This document shows, piece by piece, positions 1 to 8,671 of a stretch of 58,032 nt of DNA. The stretch spans positions 1 through 58,032 of the forward strand of contig CAZSSM010000044.1 of assembly GCA_964609385.1 (NCBI GenBank), given 5' to 3'. The DNA comes from CAZSSM01 sp964609385. GTDB lineage: Bacteria; Planctomycetota; Planctomycetia; Isosphaerales; Isosphaeraceae. The position numbers and the translations under genes are program-made. Position 1 is the first letter of the stretch; the number at the start of each line of letters is the position of its first letter. Under the pieces are notes generated by a model. It did no database searches. It had not been told where the DNA came from and saw nothing but the letters and a program-made list of their open reading frames with translations.

Positions 1-1
1 G

Positions 2-703
2 GCCAACTGCCTGCTGGCCACCAAGATCAGCTTCATCAACGAGATGGCCAACCTCTGCGAGCGGTTCCAGGCCGACATCAACGAAGTTCGCCGCGGGATC
101 GGCTACGACCAGCGGATCGGCTTCAGCTTCCTCTTCCCCGGCGTCGGCTACGGCGGGAGCTGCTTCCCCAAGGACGTCCGCGCCGTCATCGCCATGGCCC
201 GCTCCCAAGAGATGCCCTCGCGGATGATGGAGGCCGTCGACGCGGTCAACGAGGCACAGAAACATGTGCTCATCGGCAAGGTCCGCGAGCACTTCCAAGG
301 GCGATTGGCGGATCGGACCATCGCCATCTGGGGCCTGGCCTTCAAGCCCAAGACCGACGACATCCGTGAGGCGCCCGCCCTGGTCCTCATCGACGCCCTG
401 CTCGCCGACGGCGCCCAGATCCGCGTCCACGACCCTGAGGCCGCCGACAACGTCCGCGCCCTCTACGGCGACCGGCTCGTCTACTGCGACCGGCCCTATG
501 GCGCCCTCGAAGGCGCCGACGTCCTGGCCATCAACACCGAGTGGAACGAGTACCGGACCCCCGACTTCGAACTCATGAAACGCCTGCTCAATGAGCCGGT
601 CATCTTCGACGGACGCAACCTCTACAAGCCCGACCAAATGGCCGAACTGGGCTTCACCTACCAGGGGATCGGCCGCCATATCGCCCCCACACCCACAGGT
701 TGA
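2..703 (+). CDS. ugd: UDP-glucose 6-dehydrogenase, C-terminal part (5' end outside window)
   Basis: Oxidises UDP-glucose to UDP-glucuronate with two NAD+, supplying acidic sugar for exopolysaccharide. The reading frame is open from base 2, so the gene begins before the window; the Rossmann NAD domain is missing here. The visible part opens with the central helical region (KISFINE, whose Lys is conserved in the family), followed by the catalytic cysteine motif GGSCFPKD. It then has the UDP-binding C-terminal domain, including GLAFKPKTDDIREAP and the terminal FDGRN stretch typical of UGD/ManD dehydrogenases. The gene ends cleanly with TGA and is followed by a long non-coding gap. GDP-mannose dehydrogenase is the main alternative, but KPKTDDIREAP and FDGRN favour UGD. 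It fits with the nucleotide-sugar genes at 22.6-24.9 kb. Confidence 0.93.
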   Translation, partial: ANCLLATKISFINEMANLCERFQADINEVRRGIGYDQRIGFSFLFPGVGYGGSCFPKDVRAVIAMARSQEMPSRMMEAVDAVNEAQKHVLIGKVREHFQGRLADRTIAIWGLAFKPKTDDIREAPALVLIDALLADGAQIRVHDPEAADNVRALYGDRLVYCDRPYGALEGADVLAINTEWNEYRTPDFELMKRLLNEPVIFDGRNLYKPDQMAELGFTYQGIGRHIAPTPTG

Positions 704-1388
704 GCGGCCCCTGATCCTGAAAGGCCGCGAGGGCGGCGGTCCCGGCCCAAACCAACCCACCGAGCGCCCTTGTTCGAGTGGCTGGGGACCTACGCGCAGC
801 GAGCAGCCCCCAGGTCAGTCGTCAACGGGATGGCCCACCTATCGCCGGGACGGTCGGCCCACTCACCCAGATCGTCCCTCGCATCTTGGCCCCCGAGCGG
901 TCCAGCATTCGGCTCGGCTGAGAACAGGAATCAGTTACTCACTTCATGTAATAAACCAAACTGAGATATTTCCCAAGACGATCTTGGAGCTGACTTACCA
1001 ACCGACGATCTCAGCTCGCTTATCTTGGCAAGCGACTCGCGGATCGAAACTATTTCCCTGAGATCAGATCGCGCGACGTCGGCTGGGATGGCCTCCGAAT
1101 CGATGGGCATGGCCAACATGATGCGCCGAGGATCCGCATCGGCTCGCCGACGGTTCCGCGTCGTGGAGCCGACCCGGTCGCTGTAGGATCGGGAGAGGAA
1201 CGGCTCGCGCGATCGACTCGACCCGACTGGGCCGATCACGGGCTGACGACCCATGGTCTCCTTTGCGTCACGAGAGCGGAATTCGATGGACGACCACGAC
1301 TTCGCGATCTGGTTCCGAGACACCTTCGACGCCTACTGCCGCCCCATGGCGCTTGGAGTCAACGATGGCTTCGAGCCCAAAGCGCCTT
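704..1388. other. Non-coding gap after ugd
   Basis: No convincing gene; the open frames here lack family resemblance and are shadows or chance frames. At 777-815 there is a G/C-rich element containing CTGGGG (783-788) and CCCCAG (809-814) as inverted arms. It resembles the repeats at 8266-8671 and the hairpin at 14150-14177. A short stretch from 1286 to about 1400 has coding-like codon use but no recognisable product. Confidence 0.6.
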
Positions 1389-1814
1389 TCAAGCAGTCCT
1401 GTAGAATCGCTCAGGATCGCCTTCATCAAGGCCGCTTAGTTCACCACAGTATCGCCACCCCGCCTTGTCGAGCAGCTTGCGCATAGCAGAGTTTGATAGG
1501 TTGGTGGACGTCCAGACCTCTGGGTACGCGCTTGAGTTATGCGAAAGCAAGCCCGTCCCCAAGCCAAGTCTTCTTGCATCGGGAGAGACGATGAGCAGAG
1601 AAATGAAGGGTTTCCCAAAGAAGTAACCGTGATCAAGGCAGCAGAAGGCTTGGACTTCACCACGCAACATGGCTACGCTCAAGCCACCGTTTTCAGCCAC
1701 TGACGTGATGTAATCAGCTCTTTCATGCGAACCAAGGAGAGCTTCATCTATTGTGACTGCACGGGCGATTTCATCTCGCGTAATCGCTTTCCTGATCTCC
1801 AAGGCAGCCTCCAC
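1389..1814 (-). CDS. GNAT family N-acetyltransferase
   Basis: A 141-residue protein with the single-domain GNAT layout. Its central beta4-alpha3 acetyl-CoA pyrophosphate loop is represented by SPDARRLGLGTGLL, a good fit to the R/Q-x-x-G-x-G/A signature, and it is preceded by the hydrophobic strand PFISLLIVS. The C-terminal part (NLSNSAMRKLLDKAGW) fits the family's alpha4/beta6 region. The acceptor substrate cannot be deduced. Base composition is less GC-rich than in neighbouring housekeeping genes, and the gene lies beside a decayed transposase, so horizontal acquisition is likely. The start at 1814 gives normal family length. Confidence 0.8.
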   Translation of the reverse strand: MEAALEIRKAITRDEIARAVTIDEALLGSHERADYITSVAENGGLSVAMLRGEVQAFCCLDHGYFFGKPFISLLIVSPDARRLGLGTGLLSHNSSAYPEVWTSTNLSNSAMRKLLDKAGWRYCGELSGLDEGDPERFYRTA

Positions 1815-1859
1815 AAAACCGGCAACGCACTGATGGTAACTTACGCCGTCCCTGATTAC

Positions 1860-2350
1860 CTGGTCCGGGTAGGCGACTCGGTGTGCATGCGGTCTCGTCG
1901 ACGTGCTGCACGCCGCTGGTCCGCGCGGCCGCGACCCACGCGTCGTAACTAGGCCCGGCCAGCCCGGCCAGCCGCTGGCTGCCCCGGACCAGGGCGGCGG
2001 GCGAGACCATCATCCCGGTCAAGGTCGTCCGCACCGCGGCGGCCTCGCGGAACGGGGTGCCGACGCGGTGCTTCAGGTCGGCGGCGAACCCCAGTCGATG
2101 GTGCGGTCGACCTGTTCGGGCGCCGGAGGCGGTCGGTGGCCGGCCCGGTGCCCCGGCTTGCGACCGGGGCGCCGGGGATGCTCCTTGGGCGTGCCTTGGC
2201 GAAGGGGACTGCTTGTCGTTTGCCGGCCCGGCGCGACTGCTCCAACTCGGCCTTGAGCCGCTCCACCTCGGCGCACAGCTCATCGATCCGGCACGCCTGG
2301 CGACAGGTCAGGTCGAGGAGTTCGTCGTAGGTGGGGGCCGGAGCGTTCAT
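1860..2350 (-). pseudogene. Decayed IS66-type transposase
   Basis: Three consecutive pieces in different frames of the minus strand together resemble the N-terminal half of an IS66-like transposase. From 2350 there is an N-terminal leucine-zipper-like segment (RIDELCAEVERLKAELEQ, then RQAVPFAKA). A frameshift leads to the basic linker HPRRPGRKPGHRAGH and EQVDRTID. A further shift, with loss of the zinc-finger portion, leads to ADLKHRVGTPFREAA through to VQHVDETA, where HVDET corresponds to the first catalytic Asp of the DDE triad. Homology then stops and the remaining catalytic core is absent. It is therefore inactive by at least two frameshifts, an internal deletion and a 3' truncation. Exact edges are approximate. 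Confidence 0.75.
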
Positions 2351-2583
2351 GACGGGTTTTTTACACGAACCGAGGTGCCGAACGCTACAGGCGAGCGGTC
2401 AAAGGACCCGGTAACCAAGTACCCGAAACCGTTATGGCGCATCGAGCGTCTCCAACCGGATCGGTTCGCCAGATCGGCCCGCGCGGTTGCCGTCGTCGTG
2501 TCGGGATCGGTGACGTACCATGGATTGGCTCTGATGGTCCCGCCCGCAGTGTCTCGATCTCTACCGATGGTGCGAACCGGCCC

Positions 2584-3612
2584 ATGACAACCCCGAACGT
2601 TCCGCAAGACCGATCGTTGGGCGCGTTTCCGCGCCTCCGACTCCGACGCAGTCGGCGCCATGCGTGGTCCCGGCGCCTGGTCGCCGAGCATCGCCTCGAC
2701 GTCGATGACCTGATCTGGCCCTGCTTCGTCCTGGAGGGCACGAACCGTCGCGAGCCGGTGGCCGCCATGCCGGGCGTCGAGCGGCTCTCGATCGACCAAC
2801 TCGTCGACGAGGCCAAGCGCACCGCCGACCTCGGGATCCCCGCCTTGGCCCTCTTCCCAGTCACCCCCACGGAGCGCAAAACGCCCGACGGCGACGAGGC
2901 GACCAACCCCGACAACCTCGCCTGTCGCGCCCTGCGGGCCCTCCGCGAACGCGTGCCCGAACTCGGCCTCATATGTGACGTTGCCCTCGACCCCTACACC
3001 AGCCACGGCCAGGACGGCTTGGTCCGCGACGGCGACGTCGTCAACGACGAGACCGTCGAGGTCCTCCGACGCCAGGCCGTCGTCCAGGCCGACGCCGGCG
3101 CCCACGTGATCGCGCCCAGCGACATGATGGACGGCCGGATCGCCGCCGTCCGCGACGCCCTCGACCAAGCCGGCCACCTCGACGTGCTCGTGCTGGCCTA
3201 CGCTGCCAAGTACGCCTCCAGCTTCTACGGACCCTTCCGCGACGCCGTCGGGTCGGCCGCCAACCTCGGCCAGGGCGACAAGCGGACCTACCAGATGGAC
3301 CCGCCCAACACCGACGAAGCGCTCCGCGAAGTCGCCCTCGACCTCCAAGAAGGCGCCGACCTGGTCATGGTCAAGCCCGGCATGCCCTACCTCGACATCG
3401 TCCGACGCGTCAAGGACACCTTCGCCGCGCCCACCTTCGCCTATCAAGTCAGCGGCGAGTACGCCATGATCCAGGCCGCCGCCCAAAACGGTTGGTTGGA
3501 CCGTGACAACGCCATGTTCGAAAGCCTTCTCGCCTTCAAACGCGCCGGCGCCGATGCCGTCCTGACCTATTTCGCCCAGGAGGCCGCACGAGCCATCCGC
3601 TCCCACGCCTAA
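2584..3612 (+). CDS. hemB: Delta-aminolevulinic acid dehydratase (porphobilinogen synthase)
   Basis: Condenses two 5-aminolevulinate molecules to porphobilinogen, the first common step of haem, sirohaem and cobalamin synthesis; cytoplasmic. The 342-residue length is typical. The two active-site lysines are visible: K209 in AAKYASSFYGPFRDA and K264 in MVKPGMPYLDIV. The metal site reads DVALDPYTSHGQDG, with Asp/Ala where zinc enzymes have Cys residues, so this should be a magnesium-dependent type. The ATG at 2584 is chosen because it gives normal family length; the frame stays open upstream to 2434, but that extension has no family counterpart. It is monocistronic, with non-coding flanks. cobA (41.5 kb) and precorrin-2 dehydrogenase (24.9 kb) use the same pathway. 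Confidence 0.96.
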   Translation: MTTPNVPQDRSLGAFPRLRLRRSRRHAWSRRLVAEHRLDVDDLIWPCFVLEGTNRREPVAAMPGVERLSIDQLVDEAKRTADLGIPALALFPVTPTERKTPDGDEATNPDNLACRALRALRERVPELGLICDVALDPYTSHGQDGLVRDGDVVNDETVEVLRRQAVVQADAGAHVIAPSDMMDGRIAAVRDALDQAGHLDVLVLAYAAKYASSFYGPFRDAVGSAANLGQGDKRTYQMDPPNTDEALREVALDLQEGADLVMVKPGMPYLDIVRRVKDTFAAPTFAYQVSGEYAMIQAAAQNGWLDRDNAMFESLLAFKRAGADAVLTYFAQEAARAIRSHA

Positions 3613-4074
3613 ATCGCCGATGCTTATCGATGCGATACGCTTTCCATCGGGAGATGATTCCACCCGATCGCGCGGCGATGCGGCCGAGCGGACGACCGAC
3701 CCGATCCCGTGATCGAGATCATTTGACCGATTGTTAAATACTTGTTGATTAACAAAACAAGCTGGTCGAGCGACTCGACTCAAAACTCCATGCATGGCCG
3801 CGTATTGGCATGCGCACGATTGCGTTTGAGCCGTCCGTCCGTGATTGCGTGCGGCTTCGTCGAGCGAGTTGACGGGTAGTAGAGGCGAGGTATCGGGATT
3901 ATTTCACGACGGGATGAAAAACAACACGGTCGTCCCGATTTCCAGGAAAAATGAACGGATCCCGTTCCGATCATTGCCGAACGACTGTGCGTCGTCCTAC
4001 AGTGCCGGAGCCCCTCGCGAGGTGGGGCATTCCGAATCCCATACATAACGACACCCTTCCTGAGGAGACGCATC
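3613..4074. other. Non-coding gap with AT-rich inverted repeat
   Basis: No gene is seen. Around 3730-3765 the sequence becomes AT-rich and carries overlapping inverted repeats (TTGTT-GATT-AACAA, and CTTGTT pairing with AACAAG). These could be a weak terminator for hemB or an operator/promoter region; no T-run follows. The last 15 bases hold a good Shine-Dalgarno (GAGGAGA) for the next gene. Confidence 0.5.
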
Positions 4075-4833
4075 ATGAATCGTTCTCTCCGCGTGATCAT
4101 TGCGCCCTTGGCGTTGGTCCTCGTCCTGGGGACTACCCTCGGTGCCCGCGCTGACGTCCGCGTCCTGCACCTCTCGCCCGACACGCCTCCGGTCGACGTG
4201 CTCGCCGGGCTCGCCGACGACGCCAAGGGCGAACTGTTCACCGACATCCCCTTCGGCACCGTCACCGACTACGTCCCGGTCCCCACCGGCAATTACTTCA
4301 TCGACGTGACGCCCGCCGATCAGCCCGACGTCGTCGCCATCGACATCGACGATCTCCCGATCGACGCGGACACCTTCTACTCGGTCGCGGCGATCGGCCT
4401 GCTCACCCCGGGCACCGACGAGCCGGCGATCGGTCCCCTCCTGCTCATCGACGACGCCGTGATCAGCGATCAGGCCCAGTTGCGGATCGTCCACGCCGCG
4501 CCCGATGCCGGCGAGGTCGACGTGCTCGTCAACGGCTCGACGGTCCTCGAGGACTTCGCCTTCAGCGACGTCGAAGACTACCTCAGCCTCGACCCCGGCA
4601 GCTACGACATCGAGATCCGCGACGCCGACACGGACGATCTCCTCTTCGAAATCAGTGGCCTGGGCCTCACGTCCGGACAGGTCTCCACCGCGTTCGCCAC
4701 CGGCCTGGTCAGCGACGACTCCTTCGGCCTCCTCCTGACCAACGACTTCGCGATCCCCGAACCCAGCAGCCTGGCCCTCGGTCTGCTCGGCGTCGCCGGA
4801 CTCGCCGTCATCGGCCGTCGTCGACGCGCCTGA
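4075..4833 (+). CDS. DUF4397 domain protein with PEP-CTERM sorting signal
   Basis: A 252-residue exported protein. The N-terminus is a signal peptide (MNRSLR, hydrophobic core, cleavage likely after GARA). Residues about 27-215 contain two DUF4397-like units, each beginning with a strand motif such as VRVLHLSPDTPPVDVL or LRIVHAAPDAGEVDVLVNG. The C-terminus is a textbook PEP-CTERM signal: IPEPSS, a hydrophobic helix, then RRRR. Such proteins are processed by exosortase and linked to exopolysaccharide production; no exosortase is in this window. The start is supported by GAGGAGACGCATC-ATG, and a strong hairpin follows the stop. The molecular function of DUF4397 is not established. Confidence 0.9.
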   Translation: MNRSLRVIIAPLALVLVLGTTLGARADVRVLHLSPDTPPVDVLAGLADDAKGELFTDIPFGTVTDYVPVPTGNYFIDVTPADQPDVVAIDIDDLPIDADTFYSVAAIGLLTPGTDEPAIGPLLLIDDAVISDQAQLRIVHAAPDAGEVDVLVNGSTVLEDFAFSDVEDYLSLDPGSYDIEIRDADTDDLLFEISGLGLTSGQVSTAFATGLVSDDSFGLLLTNDFAIPEPSSLALGLLGVAGLAVIGRRRRA

Positions 4834-4880
4834 GTTCTGAATCCATGAGATCCTATCCGCATTCCTCATATTAACCGATC

Positions 4881-4912
4881 CCCGAGCCGTCGAAGGCGTC
4901 CGACGGCTCGGG
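4881..4912 (+). terminator. Hairpin terminator after the PEP-CTERM gene
   Basis: A perfect 12-bp stem (CCCGAGCCGTCG pairing with CGACGGCTCGGG) with an 8-nt loop, 48 bases after the stop codon. Only a weak C/T tract follows, so it is a strong hairpin but not a classical T-tailed terminator. Confidence 0.7.
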
Positions 4913-5107
4913 ACCTTCCCCCCGCCATCGAGTCCGATTCGAGCGCGATTGGCATGGGGATTGCTTCTATTTCCTGGAGACCCGACAGGGTTTTCGATGA
5001 GCCGACCCGCTCCGAGCGAGCCTCAAGGCCCTTCGTGGATCTGAATACGAAGGCGGACGATCGGTACGCAATGCGCCTCAAAAACGCACAGGAAAGGATC
5101 GTGATTT

Positions 5108-5506
5108 ATGTCCACCAATCAGGAGAAGAAGCTCGACGATCTGACCGGCCGCACGGTGGTGGTCTTTGAAAAGTGGGAAGACGCCCGGGCAGCCGCCTCC
5201 GCGCTCATCCTCAGCGGGTTCGACGAGGACCAAGTCGACCTGCTCCATGGCCGCGGCGATGCCGATCGGATCGATGACTCCTTCAAATTGTTGGCCGACA
5301 CCGACGAAGAGATCTCCTGGTACACGAAGGATCTCCGCGAAGGTCGGACTCTGGTCGCCGTCATCGCTCGGGACGAACAGACCCGCAACATCGTCCAGGA
5401 CGTCTGTGGTCGATATGGTGGCGCCCACATGACCCACTTTGGTCACTGGATGACCAAGACCGAAACCCTCCAGGACGACCACACCAACGACAACGCTCAG
5501 GCCTGA
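5108..5506 (+). CDS. Hypothetical protein, acidic, 132 residues
   Basis: Not recognised as a named family. The sequence begins with a polar tail (MSTNQEKKLDD), followed by an alternating beta/alpha pattern: TVVVFEKWEDARAAASALILSGFDEDQVDLL, then RTLVAVIARDEQTRNIVQDVCGRYGG. This resembles the small alpha/beta fold of general-stress-protein-like domains, in which an alanine-rich helix follows a VVxF strand; that resemblance is an inference. There is no signal peptide or membrane segment, and the C-terminus is His/Thr/Asp-rich. A Shine-Dalgarno-like AGGAAAGG lies just upstream of the ATG, and codon use matches the genome. It is probably a single-gene unit. Confidence 0.7.
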   Translation: MSTNQEKKLDDLTGRTVVVFEKWEDARAAASALILSGFDEDQVDLLHGRGDADRIDDSFKLLADTDEEISWYTKDLREGRTLVAVIARDEQTRNIVQDVCGRYGGAHMTHFGHWMTKTETLQDDHTNDNAQA

Positions 5507-5651
5507 TCCCAGATCGGATCGGCCTTATACCGATCCCGCCCTCTGAGCGAAGGACGTCGCACGCTAAAGACTCCGACGACTGATTGGACTCCCCACGCCC
5601 TTGGGATACGATGATCCATCGCATCTGAAAAGGGCAGGGGATCCTTACCAC

Positions 5652-6521
5652 ATGAGCCTCACGACCAAGATCCAATGGGTCGACAGCACGGTCAACCCGA
5701 CGATGGGCTGCGACGGCTGTGAACTTTGGGACTCTCATCGACGCTCGTGTTATGCGGGCATCTTGCATGTCCGGTTCGGTGGGCGTTCGAAGGGCTATGC
5801 GCCTCGGTTCGAGGAGGTCACCACATTCCCCGGACGGATGGCCGCCGCCGCTCGCTGGTCCGACCTGATTGACGCTCCGCGACCCGACAAGCCCTGGCTC
5901 GACGGCCGACCGCGCTTGATCTTCATCTCGGACATGAGCGACGCCCTCTCTAAAGCCGTCCCCTTCACCTATCTCCGCGACGAGGTCATCGGCCACGTCG
6001 ACTCCGAGAAGGGTCGCCGCCACCGCTGGCTCTGGCTGACCAAGCGGCCGGCCCGCATGGCCGCCCTCTCGCGCTGGCTCGAGTCCGAAGGCCTCGACTG
6101 GCCGACCAACCTCTGGGCCGGCACCAGCATCACCGCGCAGGCCAACGTCGGACGAATCCAACATTTGGCACAAGTCGGTGGTGCGAACACGTCCCGATTC
6201 CTCTCCGTCGAGCCCCAGGTCGAGCCGATCACCCTGGGACCCCGGCTCCTCGATGTCGACTGGGTGATCCACGGCGGCGAGTCAGGGCGCTCCGCACGCC
6301 CCTTCGACCTCGCCTGGGCCGACGACCTGATCGCCCAATGCGCCGACCACGGCACCGCCTACTTCCTCAAGCAGCTCGGCGCGAACCCGGTCGCCAACGG
6401 CCAACGCCTCGACCTCAAGGACGGCCACGGCGGTGACCCCGACCAATGGCCCGATCGCCTCAAGCTCCGCCAGGTGCCCGACGGGATCCGCCATGGCGAC
6501 GCGGCCAACGATCGCCCCTGA
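5652..6521 (+). CDS. DUF5131 (phage Gp37/Gp68-like) family protein
   Basis: A 289-residue protein of the DUF5131 family, named after mycobacteriophage Gp37/Gp68. The N-terminal signature is clear: KIQWVDSTVNPTMGCDGCELWDSHRRSCYAG, with a conserved cysteine set (C-x2-C, then C-Y-A) that is probably a metal or Fe-S site. Further family blocks are FISDMSDAL, WLWLTKRPARM, LWAGTSITAQAN, FLSVEPQVEPI, WVIHGGESGRSARPF and a terminal AYFLKQLG. The biochemical activity is unknown; the fold and cysteines suggest a radical-SAM-like TIM barrel, which is an inference. The start at 5652 matches the family N-terminus; an upstream in-frame start at 5601 adds a 17-residue tail without resemblance. The next gene has a terminase-like HTH, so phage ancestry is possible. 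Confidence 0.9.
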   Translation: MSLTTKIQWVDSTVNPTMGCDGCELWDSHRRSCYAGILHVRFGGRSKGYAPRFEEVTTFPGRMAAAARWSDLIDAPRPDKPWLDGRPRLIFISDMSDALSKAVPFTYLRDEVIGHVDSEKGRRHRWLWLTKRPARMAALSRWLESEGLDWPTNLWAGTSITAQANVGRIQHLAQVGGANTSRFLSVEPQVEPITLGPRLLDVDWVIHGGESGRSARPFDLAWADDLIAQCADHGTAYFLKQLGANPVANGQRLDLKDGHGGDPDQWPDRLKLRQVPDGIRHGDAANDRP

Positions 6522-6747
6522 TGATCGACCGAAGTCCCCCGACTCTCGGCGCGCAACCATCACCCCAACCCGCACACTCGACCCGATTTCCCTGATCCCC
6601 CGCGCGGAACCGTGACATGATCGGTACGATCCGGCGATCTTATCTCGGGACACGGGATGAACCGAGACCCGGCGCGGACCGGGCCGACGTCGAGGAGGAG
6701 GTGCCGGAGACCGTTCGAGTCCGGGCGTGATCGTGAGTGTGGCGGCG

Positions 6748-8220
6748 ATGGCGAAAACGGGGCGACCGAGCAAGCTGACCAACGAGGTCATGATGGACCT
6801 CGTGCTGAGCCTGTCGGCGGGCTTGAGCGTCCGGAAGGCCTGCCAGTTGGCCGGGATCGGTCGGTCCACGTTCAAGGATTGGATGGCCCGCGGCCGGCTC
6901 CGACCCGACGATCGCTCCAGCGGCGGCGTGCTCTACGGCGAGTTCCGGCGACGGATCGATCGGGCCCGCGTCACCGGCCCGGTCGAAGCCAAGATCCGGA
7001 TCCGTAAGCACTCGCAGGAGCACTGGCGCGCCGCCGCCTGGTTCCTGGAACGGAGCCAACCGGCCGACTACGGACGCGCCAAGCGCGGGAAGATCCTCCG
7101 CCAACGCGCCGAGAAGGAAGGGTCGAACGACCAACCACGCGAAATCGTCGAACTCCGCTACGTCGACAACTACGAGCAGGGCCAACCCTTCGTCCGCTCG
7201 TTCCGCAGCGAGACCTCCGTCCCGATCCAACCCGATGCGCCCCCCATCGTCGTCCGACCGCCCATGTCCGAATACTATCCCGATACCTGGCAAACCATGC
7301 CCAACCCCTGGTTCCCGGTCAACGGCGGCGAGCCCCGGCCCGACGACTTCGAAAGCCCCACGCCGGCCCAACCGACGTCTGATCCGGAACAGACGCCCGA
7401 TCTGCCCCAAGAACCAACCGACAACGTCTATCTGACAACGTCCAATCCTCAGACTGAACGTAAAAAAGCCGTCGACTACACGTCCAACGACCCCGATCGA
7501 CGTCCGGATCTGACGGCCGAGCTGTATGTGCCGTCCCGAGACGACCGCGAACCGCCGGTCATCGAGCGCGAGGGGCCGATCGACGATCGGGAGTCGGACC
7601 GGACCGAGCGCGAGGATCGGTCCAATCGGGATCGCGGACCGCGCAGTGGTTCGGGATCGGGGAGACAACCGGGCGGTCGACGTCCTTCGAAGCGACGGAC
7701 CAAGCCCATCCCCGACTGGACCCCACCGCGCTCCAAGCCGATCGACCAATGGACCGAGGACGACCTGCCGCCGCCACCGCCGCCGCCCGAGGGCTACGAT
7801 CCCGACTCCGCGCCCGCTCAACCGCCAGCGCCCGGCCTGCCGAACCAGGCCCCTTGGTGGCTCAGTCGACATGTGGATACCCCCGGATCAAACCCCTGGG
7901 CCAACGACCTCGATGGGGCGATCTCCCGGCTGGCGGTCCTGATCGCTTCTGTCGTGGGTGGTTTCCAGACCATGCTGGGATGCCTCCCCCTCTCCGCCGA
8001 GACGCTGGCCGACCAGCTTCGGATCGATCTGCTCGATCTCCGACCCGACCTCAGTCTGGCTATCCCCTCGCGATGGGATTCCGAGCAGGCCCCGACTCCG
8101 ACGACAGATACCCCAACTCCGATATCGATCCCACCACCACGGCCTTCGCCTCGACGTTGGTGGTCCCTCCTGGATCGGCTCCTCGGGCCGCCCCGCGCCC
8201 GAGGTATGGCCGGCGCTTGA
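6748..8220 (+). CDS. HTH (terminase small-subunit-like) protein with long disordered tail
   Basis: Residues 1-60 form a homeodomain-like helix-turn-helix: KTGRPSKLTNEVMMDLV, then GLSVRKACQLAGIGRSTFKDWMARG. This arrangement is seen in phage terminase small subunits and related DNA-binding proteins. Residues 60-115 (YGEFRRRIDRARV, HWRAAAWFLERSQPADYGR) continue the terminase-like similarity. After about residue 130 the protein is low-complexity: rich in Pro, Asp, Arg and Glu, with repeated DRE/DRT patterns, a basic patch and a PPPPPPPE run. A short hydrophobic stretch lies near residues 390-420. The ATG at 6748 (MAKTGRP) is chosen over the GTG at 6727 because it begins at the homologous region. 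No large terminase subunit is nearby, so the role is open. Confidence 0.7.
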   Translation: MAKTGRPSKLTNEVMMDLVLSLSAGLSVRKACQLAGIGRSTFKDWMARGRLRPDDRSSGGVLYGEFRRRIDRARVTGPVEAKIRIRKHSQEHWRAAAWFLERSQPADYGRAKRGKILRQRAEKEGSNDQPREIVELRYVDNYEQGQPFVRSFRSETSVPIQPDAPPIVVRPPMSEYYPDTWQTMPNPWFPVNGGEPRPDDFESPTPAQPTSDPEQTPDLPQEPTDNVYLTTSNPQTERKKAVDYTSNDPDRRPDLTAELYVPSRDDREPPVIEREGPIDDRESDRTEREDRSNRDRGPRSGSGSGRQPGGRRPSKRRTKPIPDWTPPRSKPIDQWTEDDLPPPPPPPEGYDPDSAPAQPPAPGLPNQAPWWLSRHVDTPGSNPWANDLDGAISRLAVLIASVVGGFQTMLGCLPLSAETLADQLRIDLLDLRPDLSLAIPSRWDSEQAPTPTTDTPTPISIPPPRPSPRRWWSLLDRLLGPPRARGMAGA

Positions 8221-8265
8221 TGATTATGACATATAGCTAACAATATCCCACCCTACGCCATGCGC

Positions 8266-8434
8266 GGGTGGCTGGGGACTGCGAAGCAACGCGGAGCAGA
8301 CCCCGGGAAGATGGCATCACCATGGCCAACCGAACGGCAACACGCAAGGCATACTCACCCACGATGTCACCGGGGTCTGCTTCGCAGTCCCCAGCCACCC
8401 AAGGACACCTGACGACCGCAACGAAAGCAGAGAA
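8266..8434. repeat. Palindromic repeat, copy A
   Basis: The left arm at 8266-8288 (GGGTGGCTGGGGACTGCGAA and 3 more bases) is perfectly inverted at 8378-8400, giving a 23-bp inverted repeat around a spacer of about 90 nt. The left arm also carries an inserted ACGCGGAGCA. The following bases to about 8434 (CTGACGACCGCAACGAA) are also shared with copy B. It looks like a small non-autonomous or REP-type element. Confidence 0.75.
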
Positions 8435-8494
8435 TCCGCTTTCACCTTGATATGTAAAACAAACCATGCACCGTTCCAGCTCTGCCCACCCAAC

Positions 8495-8671
8495 GGGTGG
8501 CTGGGGACTGCGAAGCAACGCGGAGCAGACCCCGGGGCGGGCGTCACCAGGATCGCCAACCGAAGCTCTACACACGGGGCATACTCACCGTGGATGTCCC
8601 CGAGGTCTGCTCGCTATGCTCCCAGTCCCTCACCGACCCCGCAACGTCTGACGACCGCAACGAAGGCGGAA
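8495..8671. repeat. Palindromic repeat, copy B
   Basis: Its first 42 bases (8495-8536) are identical to 8266-8307 of copy A. The interior is recognisably similar (GCCAACCGAA, CATACTCACC, GGTCTGCT) and the tail CTGACGACCGCAACGAA recurs. Its right arm has decayed, so the palindrome is no longer perfect. Copies A and B are in direct orientation, about 229 nt apart. Confidence 0.75.

Noticed and set aside
1286..1400. Possible small gene or gene remnant (MDDHDFAIWFRDTFDAYC)
   Set aside because: Codon use is coding-like, but the frame soon runs into the antisense of the GNAT gene and no family is recognisable. It may be a truncated remnant.
2347..3795. Long minus-strand frame opposite hemB
   Set aside because: It is antisense to hemB, made possible by high GC content, with Gly/Val-rich sequence and no family resemblance.
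5516..5536. Hairpin GGATCGG/CCGATCC after the 132-residue gene
   Set aside because: The stem is only 7 bp with no T-run, and GATC-rich short palindromes are frequent here, so a terminator call is not supported.
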